A DNA stretch of 64,000 nt from Gammaproteobacteria bacterium (GTDB lineage Bacteria > Pseudomonadota > Gammaproteobacteria > Xanthomonadales > SZUA-36): contig JAJFLA010000038.1 in assembly GCA_021772935.1 (NCBI GenBank), positions 1-64,000 of the forward strand, given 5' to 3'. The position numbers were made by a program, and so were the translations under genes. Below, piece after piece: positions 8,635 through 17,939 of this stretch; positions within the stretch are counted from its first letter, which is position 1; each line of letters opens with the position of its first letter. The notes under the pieces are model-generated. The model saw nothing but the letters and a program-made list of their open reading frames with translations, was not told where the DNA came from and did no database searches.

Positions 8635-9336
8635 ATGGACTATCGACATCTGGGCCTGAGCAGTCAACAGGCTTATATTTTCAAGAATTTGCTGGTATCA
8701 GGTTCCCAGAAAATAAAGGGTGTGCTCGAGACCATGCTTGGACATCCGGTCAGAAGGCAGCAATCGAGCTATGAAATTTCAGACGCCCGCGAAGTTTTAA
8801 CACTGCCAGTTTTCGATTCAGACAACATCGTAACGATTACCAGTAAATTAGACGGAGATATGACAGGCACGGCACTATTGCTGATGCGCTCACGTGACTT
8901 CACGTCAATCTGCACGTTATTAAGTCAATCAGGGCCCTACGCGTCACAGGTATTGGACAGCCAGGTGCCTGACTGGGTCAGAAGAGATAAGATCAAAGAC
9001 TCTGCCAGTGTTGAAAACCGTGAACTGATGTTCGATGCGGTTGCCGAAATTGCTAATGCCATTTTTGGTGGCTACCTGCTATCCACACACGAAGTGTTCA
9101 GCTTGAATACATTCCACTCTGTCCCTAAAGCCGAAATAGATTCGCGCCAAGTGACGTTCAACCGCTTTATATCGGGTTATAGCACACAAAGCCCGCCCAT
9201 CCTTGTTGCAGAAAACCGTTTTGTTATGCTACCTCACGAGTTCAAAGTATGGTTTTTATTGTCTCCCGATAAAACTACGTTCAATGAACTACTGATATTG
9301 GCAGAGAAACTCGAAAAGGTCTCTACAGAGTCTTAA
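8635..9336 (+). CDS. CheC/CheX-like phosphatase domain protein
   Basis: A 233-residue protein whose middle section carries the CheC/CheX/FliY signature D-x3-E-x2-N-x22-P exactly: Asp134, Glu138, Asn141 and Pro164. In this family the Glu and Asn sit on one helix and dephosphorylate CheY-P. The equivalent N-terminal helix lacks the Glu/Asn pair, so there is one active site, as in CheX. The N-terminal about 40 residues and C-terminal about 50 residues are extra. It lies directly after a CheY-like gene without other chemotaxis genes, pointing to a small phosphorylation module. Confidence 0.78.
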   Translation: MDYRHLGLSSQQAYIFKNLLVSGSQKIKGVLETMLGHPVRRQQSSYEISDAREVLTLPVFDSDNIVTITSKLDGDMTGTALLLMRSRDFTSICTLLSQSGPYASQVLDSQVPDWVRRDKIKDSASVENRELMFDAVAEIANAIFGGYLLSTHEVFSLNTFHSVPKAEIDSRQVTFNRFISGYSTQSPPILVAENRFVMLPHEFKVWFLLSPDKTTFNELLILAEKLEKVSTES

Positions 9337-9525
9337 GGGCTACCCGATCTATCTGCTTAGATCCCATATTGTCGCAGTAACCCCATGGCCAGATGGAGAC
9401 TGGCACGATGTAAATGGTGACCATGCGACAATTTCATCATGAACAAACCCTGCTCTCAAATTGGGTGAATAAGGCCGTTTGTCCGGAGTCAGCCACAACA
9501 CCCGTTATCATCATTGATTGACGGC

Positions 9526-10968
9526 TTATGTTGCTTCGTAGTGACCGTCCTCATCGTCAATTAATAACCAGGCGACCGCTGATGACGCCAGTGCAACGGC
9601 AGATATCAGGAAAATGATGCTTTTATCTTCAGCACGACTCACAGCGAGGCTGACACCAAGACTCACGACCAGTTGAGGCAACACAACTGACAGATTAAAC
9701 AAACCCATGAAAAGACCCATTTGAGCCTGGTCCGCTTTTTGCGACATGATGGCAAACGGTAAACTGACCATGGATGCCCAGCCGACACCGACGATGGCCA
9801 TCAACATATATATCATGGTGGGTGTTGTGCCAAAAAACAGCAGTCCAACGTAAGCAACAGCCATGATGGCAAGACTGCCTGCATGTGTTTTGACCCGGCC
9901 AATCACCTGTGCAAGAGGCGCAAGCACGAGTAGTGGCAACACGGCTGCAACTGCATTCAATATGAGAAAAGCCACGCTGGTAATCCGGCCCGCCTGGATG
10001 CCGCTCAGCTCACTCATGATGCTTTGTATATAGATAAACATAAAGACAAAGGTCGTGTGGATGCCAATCCAGCTGAAAGAGTGAGCCGACAGCACTTTTC
10101 TAAACCCGATTTCAGCTGCTGCATCCGGATCGAGTCCTTGTTCACGGGCAAGGAGGGACTTTATAACCAGCACGATGGTAAGTAGTCCACACACCATTTC
10201 CGCGTAGTAATGCTCAGGCCTGATTCCAGACAGACGCAAGGTCATCACGTAGCAGTCATAAATAAGAAACCCCCACAGAGGCTGGATGCTCATTAACATG
10301 GTTTTGAGTGACCTGCGAGCAGGCTTTTGCGTTGTTTTATCCCGGTTTTCTATCAGTACTTTCGGTTCCGCAACCAACAACGGCGGTATGACTGTAAAAA
10401 ACAAGACCACTCCGACACCCACATAAATAAGCACAATGTTATCGAAAATCGCACCGATGGCGTATGCACCAACGCTGACGGTTCCGGAAACCGTTTGCAT
10501 CCAGGTAAAGCCCTTAGTGCGTTCAACACCTTCCGGCGTCACGTCGGCAATAATTGCCCGTGTCGGGTTGAAACCAACATTAATGGCGACATCGAGTGAA
10601 AGCACGACCGCGATTGCTACTCCAATGACGCCCTTGAAGCCAAGTGCGGCTGAAATGACATCAATGTTGGGTAAAGCCAGCAACATCAGACTGGCAATCA
10701 GTCCACCGATGATGATAAATGGTCGACGACGCCCGTTCCAAAACCAGACACGATCACTGATTGTGCCAATAATAATCTGTCCGAATATACCGGCAATCGG
10801 ACCCGACGCCCATACCAGGCCGATATCGTGTATCTCAAGCCCAAACTTGGTTGCGAGTATCCAGCTCAAAGCTGAGATTTGTACTGACAGGGCAAAACCC
10901 ATGGCAGTGGCCGGAAGACTTAGAACCGCAAAAAAGGAGTGACTTAGATTTTTTTGTATTGAAAGCAT
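9526..10968 (-). CDS. MFS sugar transporter (SLC45/GPH-like)
   Basis: A 480-residue inner-membrane protein with about 12 hydrophobic segments. The loop after helix 2 holds the family motif GTISDRVWFWNGRRRPF, typical of the sucrose/maltose-type SLC45 and GPH cation symporters. It is divergent from a second, related transporter gene at 11188, and the 219 bases between them hold a candidate LacI-type operator. The context (amylase, TonB receptor, LacI regulator) suggests uptake of maltose or maltodextrins. Sugar specificity is inferred. Confidence 0.88.
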   Translation of the reverse strand: MLSIQKNLSHSFFAVLSLPATAMGFALSVQISALSWILATKFGLEIHDIGLVWASGPIAGIFGQIIIGTISDRVWFWNGRRRPFIIIGGLIASLMLLALPNIDVISAALGFKGVIGVAIAVVLSLDVAINVGFNPTRAIIADVTPEGVERTKGFTWMQTVSGTVSVGAYAIGAIFDNIVLIYVGVGVVLFFTVIPPLLVAEPKVLIENRDKTTQKPARRSLKTMLMSIQPLWGFLIYDCYVMTLRLSGIRPEHYYAEMVCGLLTIVLVIKSLLAREQGLDPDAAAEIGFRKVLSAHSFSWIGIHTTFVFMFIYIQSIMSELSGIQAGRITSVAFLILNAVAAVLPLLVLAPLAQVIGRVKTHAGSLAIMAVAYVGLLFFGTTPTMIYMLMAIVGVGWASMVSLPFAIMSQKADQAQMGLFMGLFNLSVVLPQLVVSLGVSLAVSRAEDKSIIFLISAVALASSAVAWLLIDDEDGHYEAT

Positions 10969-11035
10969 TTTGTGTGTCCGGTCGCCAATCGATCAAGTGT
11001 ATCAACTCAGTCGGTGTATCTGGCTCGATTCCCCC

Positions 11036-11051
11036 ATACATACGTATTCAT
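11036..11051. promoter_or_regulatory. Candidate LacI-family operator between transporter genes
   Basis: ATACATACGTATTCAT is a near palindrome centred on CG, the typical layout of LacI/GalR operators. The half-site CGTATTCA recurs at 20754-20761 upstream of the TonB receptor gene. It lies between the divergent transporter genes, so one repressor could control both sides. No binding data; identified by symmetry and shared half-site only. Confidence 0.4.
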
Positions 11052-11187
11052 CTCGGCTAAAGAGCCTGCATATCTATTATGATGAATCAGGTATAACCAT
11101 CTTGAGACCAATGATGTAAATTTAAGTCGGGTTAAAACCGGTGCCAATACGACCAAATTCAGTAAAATTCGTCAACAGGAACAGCAA

Positions 11188-12708
11188 ATGACAACAAAAA
11201 CCAAACCTCGTTTGAATTTCTGGCAAATCTGGAATATGTGTTTTGGTTTTTTTGGCATCCAGATCGGCTGGGGTCTTCAAAACGCCAATGTCAGTCGTAT
11301 TTTCCAATCGCTGGGTGCTGCAGTCGATGAAATACCTATTTTGTGGATTGCCGCACCACTAACCGGCTTATTGGTACAACCAATTATCGGCTATTTCAGT
11401 GACCACACCTGGAACCGGCTCGGTCGTCGTCGACCCTTTTTCTTCGCGGGTGCCATACTCGCTTCTACGGCCTTATTCATCATGCCAAATTCATCATTCC
11501 TGTGGATGGCTGCAGCCATGCTTTGGATCATGGATGCCTCGATCAATATCACCATGGAGCCATTCCGTGCATTTGTTGGTGACATGCTGCCGGATGAGCA
11601 GCGTACCCGGGGCTTTGCGATGCAGAGCTTCTTTATCGGTAGCGGAGCCGTTATCGCTTCAGCCATGCCCTGGATGATGAGCAATTGGTGGGGTATCAGT
11701 AATGTTGCCGAAAGCGGCTTCATACCAGACTCGGTCCGCTATTCGTTCTACCTCGGTGGGGGGGCTTATTTCATTTCCGTCATGTGGACGGTCATCTTTA
11801 CAAAAGAATACTCACCAGAACAGCTGGAAGCTTTTGATGCAGGTCGAGCCAAAAGTCTGAACCTCGATGTTTCAACAACTCACGATCGTTCATCCGCGCA
11901 ATTTTTTAAAAGCGGAGGTATCTGGTTGTTGATAGGCTTCATACTGACCATGCTCATCATGACCCTGCAAATGGAAAAAGAGTTGTTTGTACTGGGATTT
12001 GGTTTCATCGCATTCGGGTTGCTGCAATTCATGGCTGCCTGGTTCAAGAGAAAACACAAGTCAGAGCATGGGTTTGTGGAGGTGATGGAAGACCTGTTTT
12101 CTATGCCCAGAGCTATGAAGCAACTAGCCGTGGTTCAGTTTTTTTCATGGTTTGCACTATTTGCAATGTGGATCTACAGCACAGCTGCCGTTACCGCATA
12201 CCACTATGGCACCACGGACACGAGCACTGCGCTCTACAATGAGGGCGCCGATTGGGTAGGGATATTATTTGCCTCGTATAACGGCTTTGCAGCATTGGCA
12301 GCTTTTGCTCTTCCGCTGGTCGCGGCCCGCACTACCAAGAAGGTTGCTCACATGATCAGTCTGTGGTGCGGTGGTCTTGGGCTGGTTTCGTTCTTTTTTG
12401 TCAAAGACCCTTCATTGCTGTGGATTCCAATGCTCGGTGTTGGCATCGCCTGGGCCTCAATCCTCTCAATGCCCTATGCTATTTTATCGGCATCCCTGCC
12501 GGCAAAAAAAATGGGGGTATTCATGGGTATATTCAATTTTTTTATCACCATTCCACAATTGATGGCAGCCACCATCCTGGGATTGTTTGTCAAATTTCTG
12601 TTTGATGGTCAGGCCATATTTGCACTGGTACTTGGTGGCATTTCACTTTTCATTGCTGGTCTGGCAACATTGTTGGTTGATGACCCAACGGAACAAAAAC
12701 AAGTATGA
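11188..12708 (+). CDS. MFS maltose/maltodextrin-type transporter (SLC45/GPH-like)
   Basis: A 506-residue membrane protein with about 12 transmembrane segments. GYFSDHTWNRLGRRRPF marks it as SLC45/GPH-like. Its stop overlaps the amylase start by four bases (ATGA), so transport and amylase translation are coupled. This arrangement resembles MalT-type maltose permeases next to amylases in marine gammaproteobacteria. The second transporter at 9526-10968 is a divergent paralogue. Substrate is inferred from the amylase partner. Confidence 0.9.
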   Translation: MTTKTKPRLNFWQIWNMCFGFFGIQIGWGLQNANVSRIFQSLGAAVDEIPILWIAAPLTGLLVQPIIGYFSDHTWNRLGRRRPFFFAGAILASTALFIMPNSSFLWMAAAMLWIMDASINITMEPFRAFVGDMLPDEQRTRGFAMQSFFIGSGAVIASAMPWMMSNWWGISNVAESGFIPDSVRYSFYLGGGAYFISVMWTVIFTKEYSPEQLEAFDAGRAKSLNLDVSTTHDRSSAQFFKSGGIWLLIGFILTMLIMTLQMEKELFVLGFGFIAFGLLQFMAAWFKRKHKSEHGFVEVMEDLFSMPRAMKQLAVVQFFSWFALFAMWIYSTAAVTAYHYGTTDTSTALYNEGADWVGILFASYNGFAALAAFALPLVAARTTKKVAHMISLWCGGLGLVSFFFVKDPSLLWIPMLGVGIAWASILSMPYAILSASLPAKKMGVFMGIFNFFITIPQLMAATILGLFVKFLFDGQAIFALVLGGISLFIAGLATLLVDDPTEQKQV

Positions 12709-14201
12709 TCAGGATGACTGTGAATTCCCGGAGCAAGTGTAGTGTTGCCGTGCTTGCCGTGACCCTGCTTGCTGCCTGTACAGATGAAACAAAAGACACA
12801 GCGGTGCAAGTAGAAACAAGCCTTACGGAAACAATACAAACCCTGCCTTCACCTTCTGAGGCCATTCATAACTCAGGCGGTGTTTTTGTTCATTTGTTCG
12901 AATGGCGTTGGCCGGATGTCGCGGCGGAATGTGAGCTATTTCTTGGCCCAAACGGTTACACGGCAGTGCAGGTGTCACCGGCCCAGGAGCATATTACTGG
13001 GCCACAATGGTGGACACGCTATCAGCCTGTCAGTTACAAACTTGGAAGCCGTGGTGGTACACGTGCTGAATTTTCAGATATGGTCAAACGGTGCAAGACA
13101 GCCGGTGTAGACATATATGCCGACGCACTCATCAATCATATGGCCGATGTCGGCGACGGAACGGGGGTCGCGGGTTCCGTTTATGGGGAATACGATTACC
13201 CTGTTCCGTACGGCTATGACGACTTTCATCATTGCGGACGCAATCACGACGACAGCATCGATAATTATCAGGATCTGTGGGAAGTGCAGACTTGCAGCCT
13301 GGGCAAGCTACCAGACCTTGATACAGGCAAGCCTGCCGTGCAGGCCAAAATTGCTGCGTACCTAAACGATCTGCTACGCCTGGGTGTTGCCGGTTTCAGG
13401 CTGGATGCAGCTAAGCATGTCTCGCATGAAGAAGTTGGCGATATTCTGTCCTTGCTGGATTCCAGGCCCTTTCTTTTTCAGGAAGTCATTGATAGGGGCA
13501 GCGAACCGATAAATGCCAGATCCTACATTGGCAACGGTCATGTCACTGAGTTCAAGTACCCGATGGCCCTGTTCGAAGCATTTAACAACCATCGGCTCGA
13601 TGCTCTGGTGGACCTGGGTTCACACGCTGGCTTCCTGCCGGCGGACAAGGCCGTTGTGTTTGTTGACAACCACGACCTGCAGCGTGGACATGCTGGTGGT
13701 GATGAGATTCTGAATTACAAAGATGGCGATCTTTACACCCTGGCCAACGTTTTCATGCTGGCCTGGCCTTACGGCTACCCGAAAGTCATGTCAAGTTACC
13801 GCTTTGATGACACTGACCAGGGCCCACCCAAATCTCGACCTGTCATCGCTGACAACTGTGGCTCTGGCTGGGTTTGCGAGCATCGTTGGCAAGCCATGGC
13901 CGGGATGGTCAGGTTCAGGAAAGCTACCGCAGGCCACGCAGTCACAAACTGGCGTGCTTTCAGTGATGAGCTGATCTCTTTTGGGCGCGGAAACAAGGGC
14001 CATATCATCATCAATATGAGTGCAGAGCCCATCAATGGAACATTTGTTACCCGTATGAAACCGGGCAACTATTGCAACGTGATCAGCGACAGGACAAATG
14101 AAGAAGACTGCAAAGAATCACTCGTGCAAGTCGGAGTTGATGGCGTTGTACAACTATCTGTGGCACCCATGAGCGCCGTGGCGATACATACCGACGACTG
14201 A
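12705..14201 (+). CDS. Alpha-amylase, GH13 animal-type, lipoprotein
   Basis: A 498-residue GH13 alpha-amylase that hydrolyses internal alpha-1,4 bonds of starch or glycogen. The lipobox LLAAC (Cys25) predicts a lipid-anchored surface or periplasmic enzyme. Catalytic residues are Asp234 in GFRLDAAKH, Glu260 in FQEVID and Asp324 in FVDNHD. The opening GGVFVHLFEWRW and the FVDNHDLQRGH segment are of the chloride-dependent animal/Pseudoalteromonas type, and Arg232, two residues before the nucleophile, matches the usual chloride ligand. It overlaps the transporter gene by four bases. Length is close to the minimal three-domain enzyme with no added starch-binding domain. Confidence 0.94.
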   Translation: MIRMTVNSRSKCSVAVLAVTLLAACTDETKDTAVQVETSLTETIQTLPSPSEAIHNSGGVFVHLFEWRWPDVAAECELFLGPNGYTAVQVSPAQEHITGPQWWTRYQPVSYKLGSRGGTRAEFSDMVKRCKTAGVDIYADALINHMADVGDGTGVAGSVYGEYDYPVPYGYDDFHHCGRNHDDSIDNYQDLWEVQTCSLGKLPDLDTGKPAVQAKIAAYLNDLLRLGVAGFRLDAAKHVSHEEVGDILSLLDSRPFLFQEVIDRGSEPINARSYIGNGHVTEFKYPMALFEAFNNHRLDALVDLGSHAGFLPADKAVVFVDNHDLQRGHAGGDEILNYKDGDLYTLANVFMLAWPYGYPKVMSSYRFDDTDQGPPKSRPVIADNCGSGWVCEHRWQAMAGMVRFRKATAGHAVTNWRAFSDELISFGRGNKGHIIINMSAEPINGTFVTRMKPGNYCNVISDRTNEEDCKESLVQVGVDGVVQLSVAPMSAVAIHTDD

Positions 14202-14236
14202 ACGGTGAGGCCGGTTCTGTTCTTTACGACAGCTCC

Positions 14237-15397
14237 TTATGGCTTCTGTACCTGTGTTGCCAGCACGGGACCGACATTCACACGGCTTATATCAGCGTCC
14301 ACTAACTCAAGCACTTTCGGGTCCATTACTTTGCGCCATAACAACGGTACATAAGCCAAAAGGAACATACCAAAATAACCACTAGGGAGCTGCGGCACAT
14401 CATCAAAATGCCGTAGTGACTGGTAACGCCGTGCCGCATAGGCATGGTGGTCCGAATGCCGTTCGAGATGAAAGGTCAGCAGGTTGGAAGCCACATGATT
14501 GGCATTCCATGAATGATGTGGTCGGCATCGTTCATAGCTGCCGTTGGCAAGCTTTTGGCGTAAAAGACCGTAATGTTCTATATAGTTGGCACTGGTTAAC
14601 TGCCACCAGGCATAAACCATCTGGATCAGCAGAAATGGCAGGGTGACCCAGCCAAAGGCTAAAACCAGACCGGCATAGAGAACAACGGATACCAGATAGG
14701 ACTGCAGAACCTCGTTGGAAAGACTCCAGCATTTTAGACCACGGCGCTGCAGACGCTGTCGTTCCAGTCGCCAGGCTCTACTGATACCACCCGGGACCTC
14801 ACGCAACACAAATTGATAGATACTCTCACCAAAGCGTGCACTGGCGCTGTCCTCGGGGGTCGCCACTTCAGTATGGTGGCCAACATTGTGCTCCATTGTG
14901 AAATGCCCATAAAAAGGTACCGCCAGCACCAACCTGGCCAGCAAACGGTCCATAGGGTTTTTCTTGTGGCCCAGTTCGTGACCGGTATTGATACCAAAAC
15001 CACTGATGACTCCCACCATCAGACTGTGCCCAAGAAACCCGCCCCAACCAAGCTCGTTGTTGGCTACAAACCAGGCTCCAACGATCAGAATGATAAAATG
15101 TAACGGCACGGTAAGGTAATTCAGCACACGGTAATAAACGTCCGCTTCCAACTGCGGCACGATCTGCTCAGGTGGGTTGCAGCGATCATTGGGAAACAGG
15201 CGGTCGAGTAGAGGAATGAATGCATACAGAAATAGCAACGGTACCCACAGCACCCATTGCTGGCCACTCCAGACCATCAAGCCCATACCAATCAAAGGAA
15301 CCAACGGGAACAGAACGGACATCAACCAGAGATAGCGCTTGCCATCGACATAGCTGATTTGACCCAGATCGGGGTCGTCAAAAGTATATGTTTTCAT
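14237..15397 (-). CDS. alkB: Alkane 1-monooxygenase (AlkB)
   Basis: A 386-residue integral-membrane non-haem di-iron hydroxylase that oxidises medium-chain n-alkanes to 1-alkanols using rubredoxin. All histidine boxes are present: HELGHKK (140-146), EHNVGHH (169-175), NYIEHYGL (271-278) and LERHSDHHA (311-319). The ATG at 15397 gives MKTYTFDDP and the usual length; an upstream extension would run into the esterase gene and looks unlike the family. No rubredoxin gene is adjacent. It follows the esterase gene by 40 bases on the same strand, so it may be read from the halogenase-esterase transcript, an unusual place for an alkane hydroxylase. Confidence 0.95.
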   Translation of the reverse strand: MKTYTFDDPDLGQISYVDGKRYLWLMSVLFPLVPLIGMGLMVWSGQQWVLWVPLLFLYAFIPLLDRLFPNDRCNPPEQIVPQLEADVYYRVLNYLTVPLHFIILIVGAWFVANNELGWGGFLGHSLMVGVISGFGINTGHELGHKKNPMDRLLARLVLAVPFYGHFTMEHNVGHHTEVATPEDSASARFGESIYQFVLREVPGGISRAWRLERQRLQRRGLKCWSLSNEVLQSYLVSVVLYAGLVLAFGWVTLPFLLIQMVYAWWQLTSANYIEHYGLLRQKLANGSYERCRPHHSWNANHVASNLLTFHLERHSDHHAYAARRYQSLRHFDDVPQLPSGYFGMFLLAYVPLLWRKVMDPKVLELVDADISRVNVGPVLATQVQKP

Positions 15398-15437
15398 CTG
15401 CCTGAAGACTATACCAGATGCAGGCCAGACCCAGAAA

Positions 15438-16319
15438 CTACTTGGCAGATACCTCTTTGAGCACCCGCACCAATGCATCGGGAAACCGCTTTGCCCACGC
15501 CGATTCAAAGTGTTTGGCTTTGATATCACGCGTGAACACCCAATCTTTTTCCTGCTGGTATCCCCACCGCTCTAAGGATGCCCACATCTCGTCAATACCT
15601 GGCTGAAGTATGGCGTCCAGTTCAACCCCACCGTTGTCAAGATAGTAGAATACATCCTTAGGCTTCTCATGTGTGGCTTCAAAATACCCGATAAAATCAA
15701 ACTCTCGAAAATCAGCACCCGGCCCAACCTTGAACGCCGGTGACATGCAGATGGCCCCGGCAAATATTTCCGGGTGATCCCAGGCCAGCATGAATGAAAT
15801 GGTGCCACCGGCGGAAGCACCGCCAACCAATGTATTCTGTCTTTCTGGTCGGGTGCGGTAGCTGTCGTCAATAAAGGGCTTCACCACGCCAATGACAAAG
15901 TCCATATATGCCGTACCCTTGTCACCCGGGGAGTATTCGGCAGTTCTGTCCTGGGTATTGTAAATCCCAACGACTATCATCGGCTCTATGGTGCCGGCAC
16001 GGATGAGACGGTCAACGGATTCGTCAACGGCCCAGTCAACGCCTGCGTAGCTGGTCGCTGGGTCAAATATGTTTTGCCCATCGTGCATATAAAGCACGGG
16101 GAATCGCTGATCGGTGTTATCTGCATAAGCAGGTGGCAACCAAACCACAATATCTCTGTCACGCAGACCTGCGCCCTTGACTGCTCTGTGGTAGCTAACT
16201 GTACCGGTGATCTGACCCTCGACAAGCCGCGCCTTGTCGGCGGGTTCACAAGCGATGAGCAACATACTAATCAGAAGTAAAGACGTAGGTTTCAAAAATA
16301 ATCGGTCTCTCCAGATCAT
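15438..16319 (-). CDS. Esterase D/enterochelin esterase-like lipoprotein
   Basis: A 293-residue alpha/beta hydrolase of the putative esterase (esterase D, Fes/IroE-like) family. The N-terminal hydrophobic segment ends in the lipobox LLIAC, so it is probably a lipoprotein. The nucleophile motif is GGASAGG, preceded by LYMHDGQNIFD, a hallmark of this group; a late His occurs in KHFESAW. Its ATG shares one base with the halogenase stop (TGATG), so the two are translationally coupled. Its job in a glycan locus could be de-esterification of a sugar or trimming of a siderophore-like ester; the sequence does not decide. Confidence 0.87.
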   Translation of the reverse strand: MIWRDRLFLKPTSLLLISMLLIACEPADKARLVEGQITGTVSYHRAVKGAGLRDRDIVVWLPPAYADNTDQRFPVLYMHDGQNIFDPATSYAGVDWAVDESVDRLIRAGTIEPMIVVGIYNTQDRTAEYSPGDKGTAYMDFVIGVVKPFIDDSYRTRPERQNTLVGGASAGGTISFMLAWDHPEIFAGAICMSPAFKVGPGADFREFDFIGYFEATHEKPKDVFYYLDNGGVELDAILQPGIDEMWASLERWGYQQEKDWVFTRDIKAKHFESAWAKRFPDALVRVLKEVSAK

Positions 16320-17821
16320 CAGCCAGCACAGTTTTTGTTGATGAAATCCCGGTGTGACGACAATCCGCTCACCGCTTTATGATTGATCTGCCTGAGCTGC
16401 TCCAAGAACTGTTCAAGCTGCTGTTGGGTGATTTGCCCTGCCATCGGGTGATAGCGATTTGGAACAATATGCTGACCAATCATTACTTGCAACCACGCGA
16501 CCTCGGTGAATAGCTCCTCCGCATTGCGATAAATCTGGCCACTGTCTGCGAACAGATCCATTTTTCGCCTCAACTCCGCAGGTATGGACATTTCTCTTCG
16601 GTCTATCCAGAACTGACTGTCGGTACGCTGATTGGCGTGGTAATGCAGAATAATAAAATCCCGGACTCGCGCAAACTCAACGATTGACTGGCGGTTGTAC
16701 TCATCGGTATTAACCTGCGAGAAGCCCTTGTCAGGAAACATCTTGATCAAACGGTCTATGCCAGATTGCACAAGATGAATACTGGTAGATTCAAGTGGCT
16801 CCATAAAACCACTGGCGAGACCCAATGCCACACAGTTCTTGTTCCAGAACTTCCTGCGTCGGCCAGGGGTGAATTTCAATAGCTTTGGTTCAGCCAGGGC
16901 CGCACCATCGAGGTTATTCATGAACACGGAGTGGGCTTCGTCATCACTGATGTAGTCACTGCAATACACATGGCCGTTGCCAGTGCGGTTTTGCAACGGA
17001 ATACGCCATTGCCAACCCGCCTTGTGGGCACGCGACTGTGTGTAAGGTTGTAGCGGTTCGACAGATTCACATGGCACCGCAATCGCACGATTACATGGCA
17101 ACCAATGGGTCCAGTCCTCGTAGCCCGTGTTCAATGCACCCTCAATCAAGAGACCGCGAAAACCGGAACAATCAATAAATAGATCGCCCTGGATTTGTTT
17201 GCCACTGGATAATACCATTGACTCAATAAACCCATCCGTTTCACGCAACACGGTCTCTACAATCATACCTTCGGTGCGTTTCACGCCCCACTTCTCTGCA
17301 TATTGACGCAGGTATGCTGCCACCCGTGTGGCATCAAAATGGTACGCGTGGACAAGTCCACCCATACCAGTATCACCCAGTCTTTGAAGAGGTGTGTATC
17401 GGTTAGCGATAGCCGCCTGGTAATTAAGCGAATAATCCCACAGATCTGAATTTCCACCCGTTGTGCGGCTTTTTAGCCAGTAAGGATAAAACGGCAACAT
17501 GCCAAGACTACGGCCCACCTCGCCAAAAGCGTGCATATAGGAGTCACCCAGCTTGCCCCAGTCATTAAATTGGATACCAAGCTTGATGGTGCCGTTAGTG
17601 TTACGCAGAAAATCATTCTCATCCAAACCCAGCACATCCAGCAGCAGCCTGATCTGTGGAATAGTGGCTTCACCAACACCCACCGTGCCGATGTCATCGG
17701 ATTCGACCAGCTCGATATCCAGGGTCTGACCCATCACCTTGGCCAAAACTGCTGCGGCAATCCAGCCAGCCGTTCCACCACCGACAATCACTACTTTTTT
17801 AACCGGTATATGACTCACCAA
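16319..17821 (-). CDS. Flavin-dependent tryptophan halogenase family protein
   Basis: A 500-residue protein of the PrnA-type FADH2-dependent halogenase family. GGGTAGW near residue 15 binds FAD. The family-defining WxWxIP motif is WQWRIP. Lys80 in GTIKLGIQFNDW matches the catalytic lysine (PrnA Lys79), and EPLESTSIHL holds the conserved Glu. The key residues are intact, but many members sit, as here, beside TonB receptors and sugar genes, not in antibiotic clusters, and their substrates are unknown. It is coupled to the esterase and separated from the upstream TonB gene by a strong terminator. A flavin reductase partner is not in the window. Confidence 0.92.
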   Translation of the reverse strand: MVSHIPVKKVVIVGGGTAGWIAAAVLAKVMGQTLDIELVESDDIGTVGVGEATIPQIRLLLDVLGLDENDFLRNTNGTIKLGIQFNDWGKLGDSYMHAFGEVGRSLGMLPFYPYWLKSRTTGGNSDLWDYSLNYQAAIANRYTPLQRLGDTGMGGLVHAYHFDATRVAAYLRQYAEKWGVKRTEGMIVETVLRETDGFIESMVLSSGKQIQGDLFIDCSGFRGLLIEGALNTGYEDWTHWLPCNRAIAVPCESVEPLQPYTQSRAHKAGWQWRIPLQNRTGNGHVYCSDYISDDEAHSVFMNNLDGAALAEPKLLKFTPGRRRKFWNKNCVALGLASGFMEPLESTSIHLVQSGIDRLIKMFPDKGFSQVNTDEYNRQSIVEFARVRDFIILHYHANQRTDSQFWIDRREMSIPAELRRKMDLFADSGQIYRNAEELFTEVAWLQVMIGQHIVPNRYHPMAGQITQQQLEQFLEQLRQINHKAVSGLSSHRDFINKNCAG

Positions 17822-17870
17822 GCTCTCCTCATATCAATCAATGCCCTTATCACGAGATAATATTAACGCG

Positions 17871-17916
17871 CCAGGAAACAAAAGAGCCCCGATGATCTGC
17901 ATCATCGGGGCTCTTT
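17871..17916 (-). terminator. Strong terminator after TonB receptor gene
   Basis: A perfect 16-base-pair stem (AAAGAGCCCCGATGAT and its complement) with a 4-base loop at 17881-17916, followed on the minus strand by TTTTGTTT. It lies 23 bases beyond the receptor stop and upstream of the halogenase start, so the halogenase unit either depends on read-through or has its own promoter. Confidence 0.92.
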
Positions 17917-17939
17917 AATCACAGCGCGTCAGGTCCTAC

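Noticed and set aside
8020..8667. 215-codon open frame antisense to the CheY-like gene
   Set aside because: It is the reverse-strand shadow of a well-supported receiver gene.
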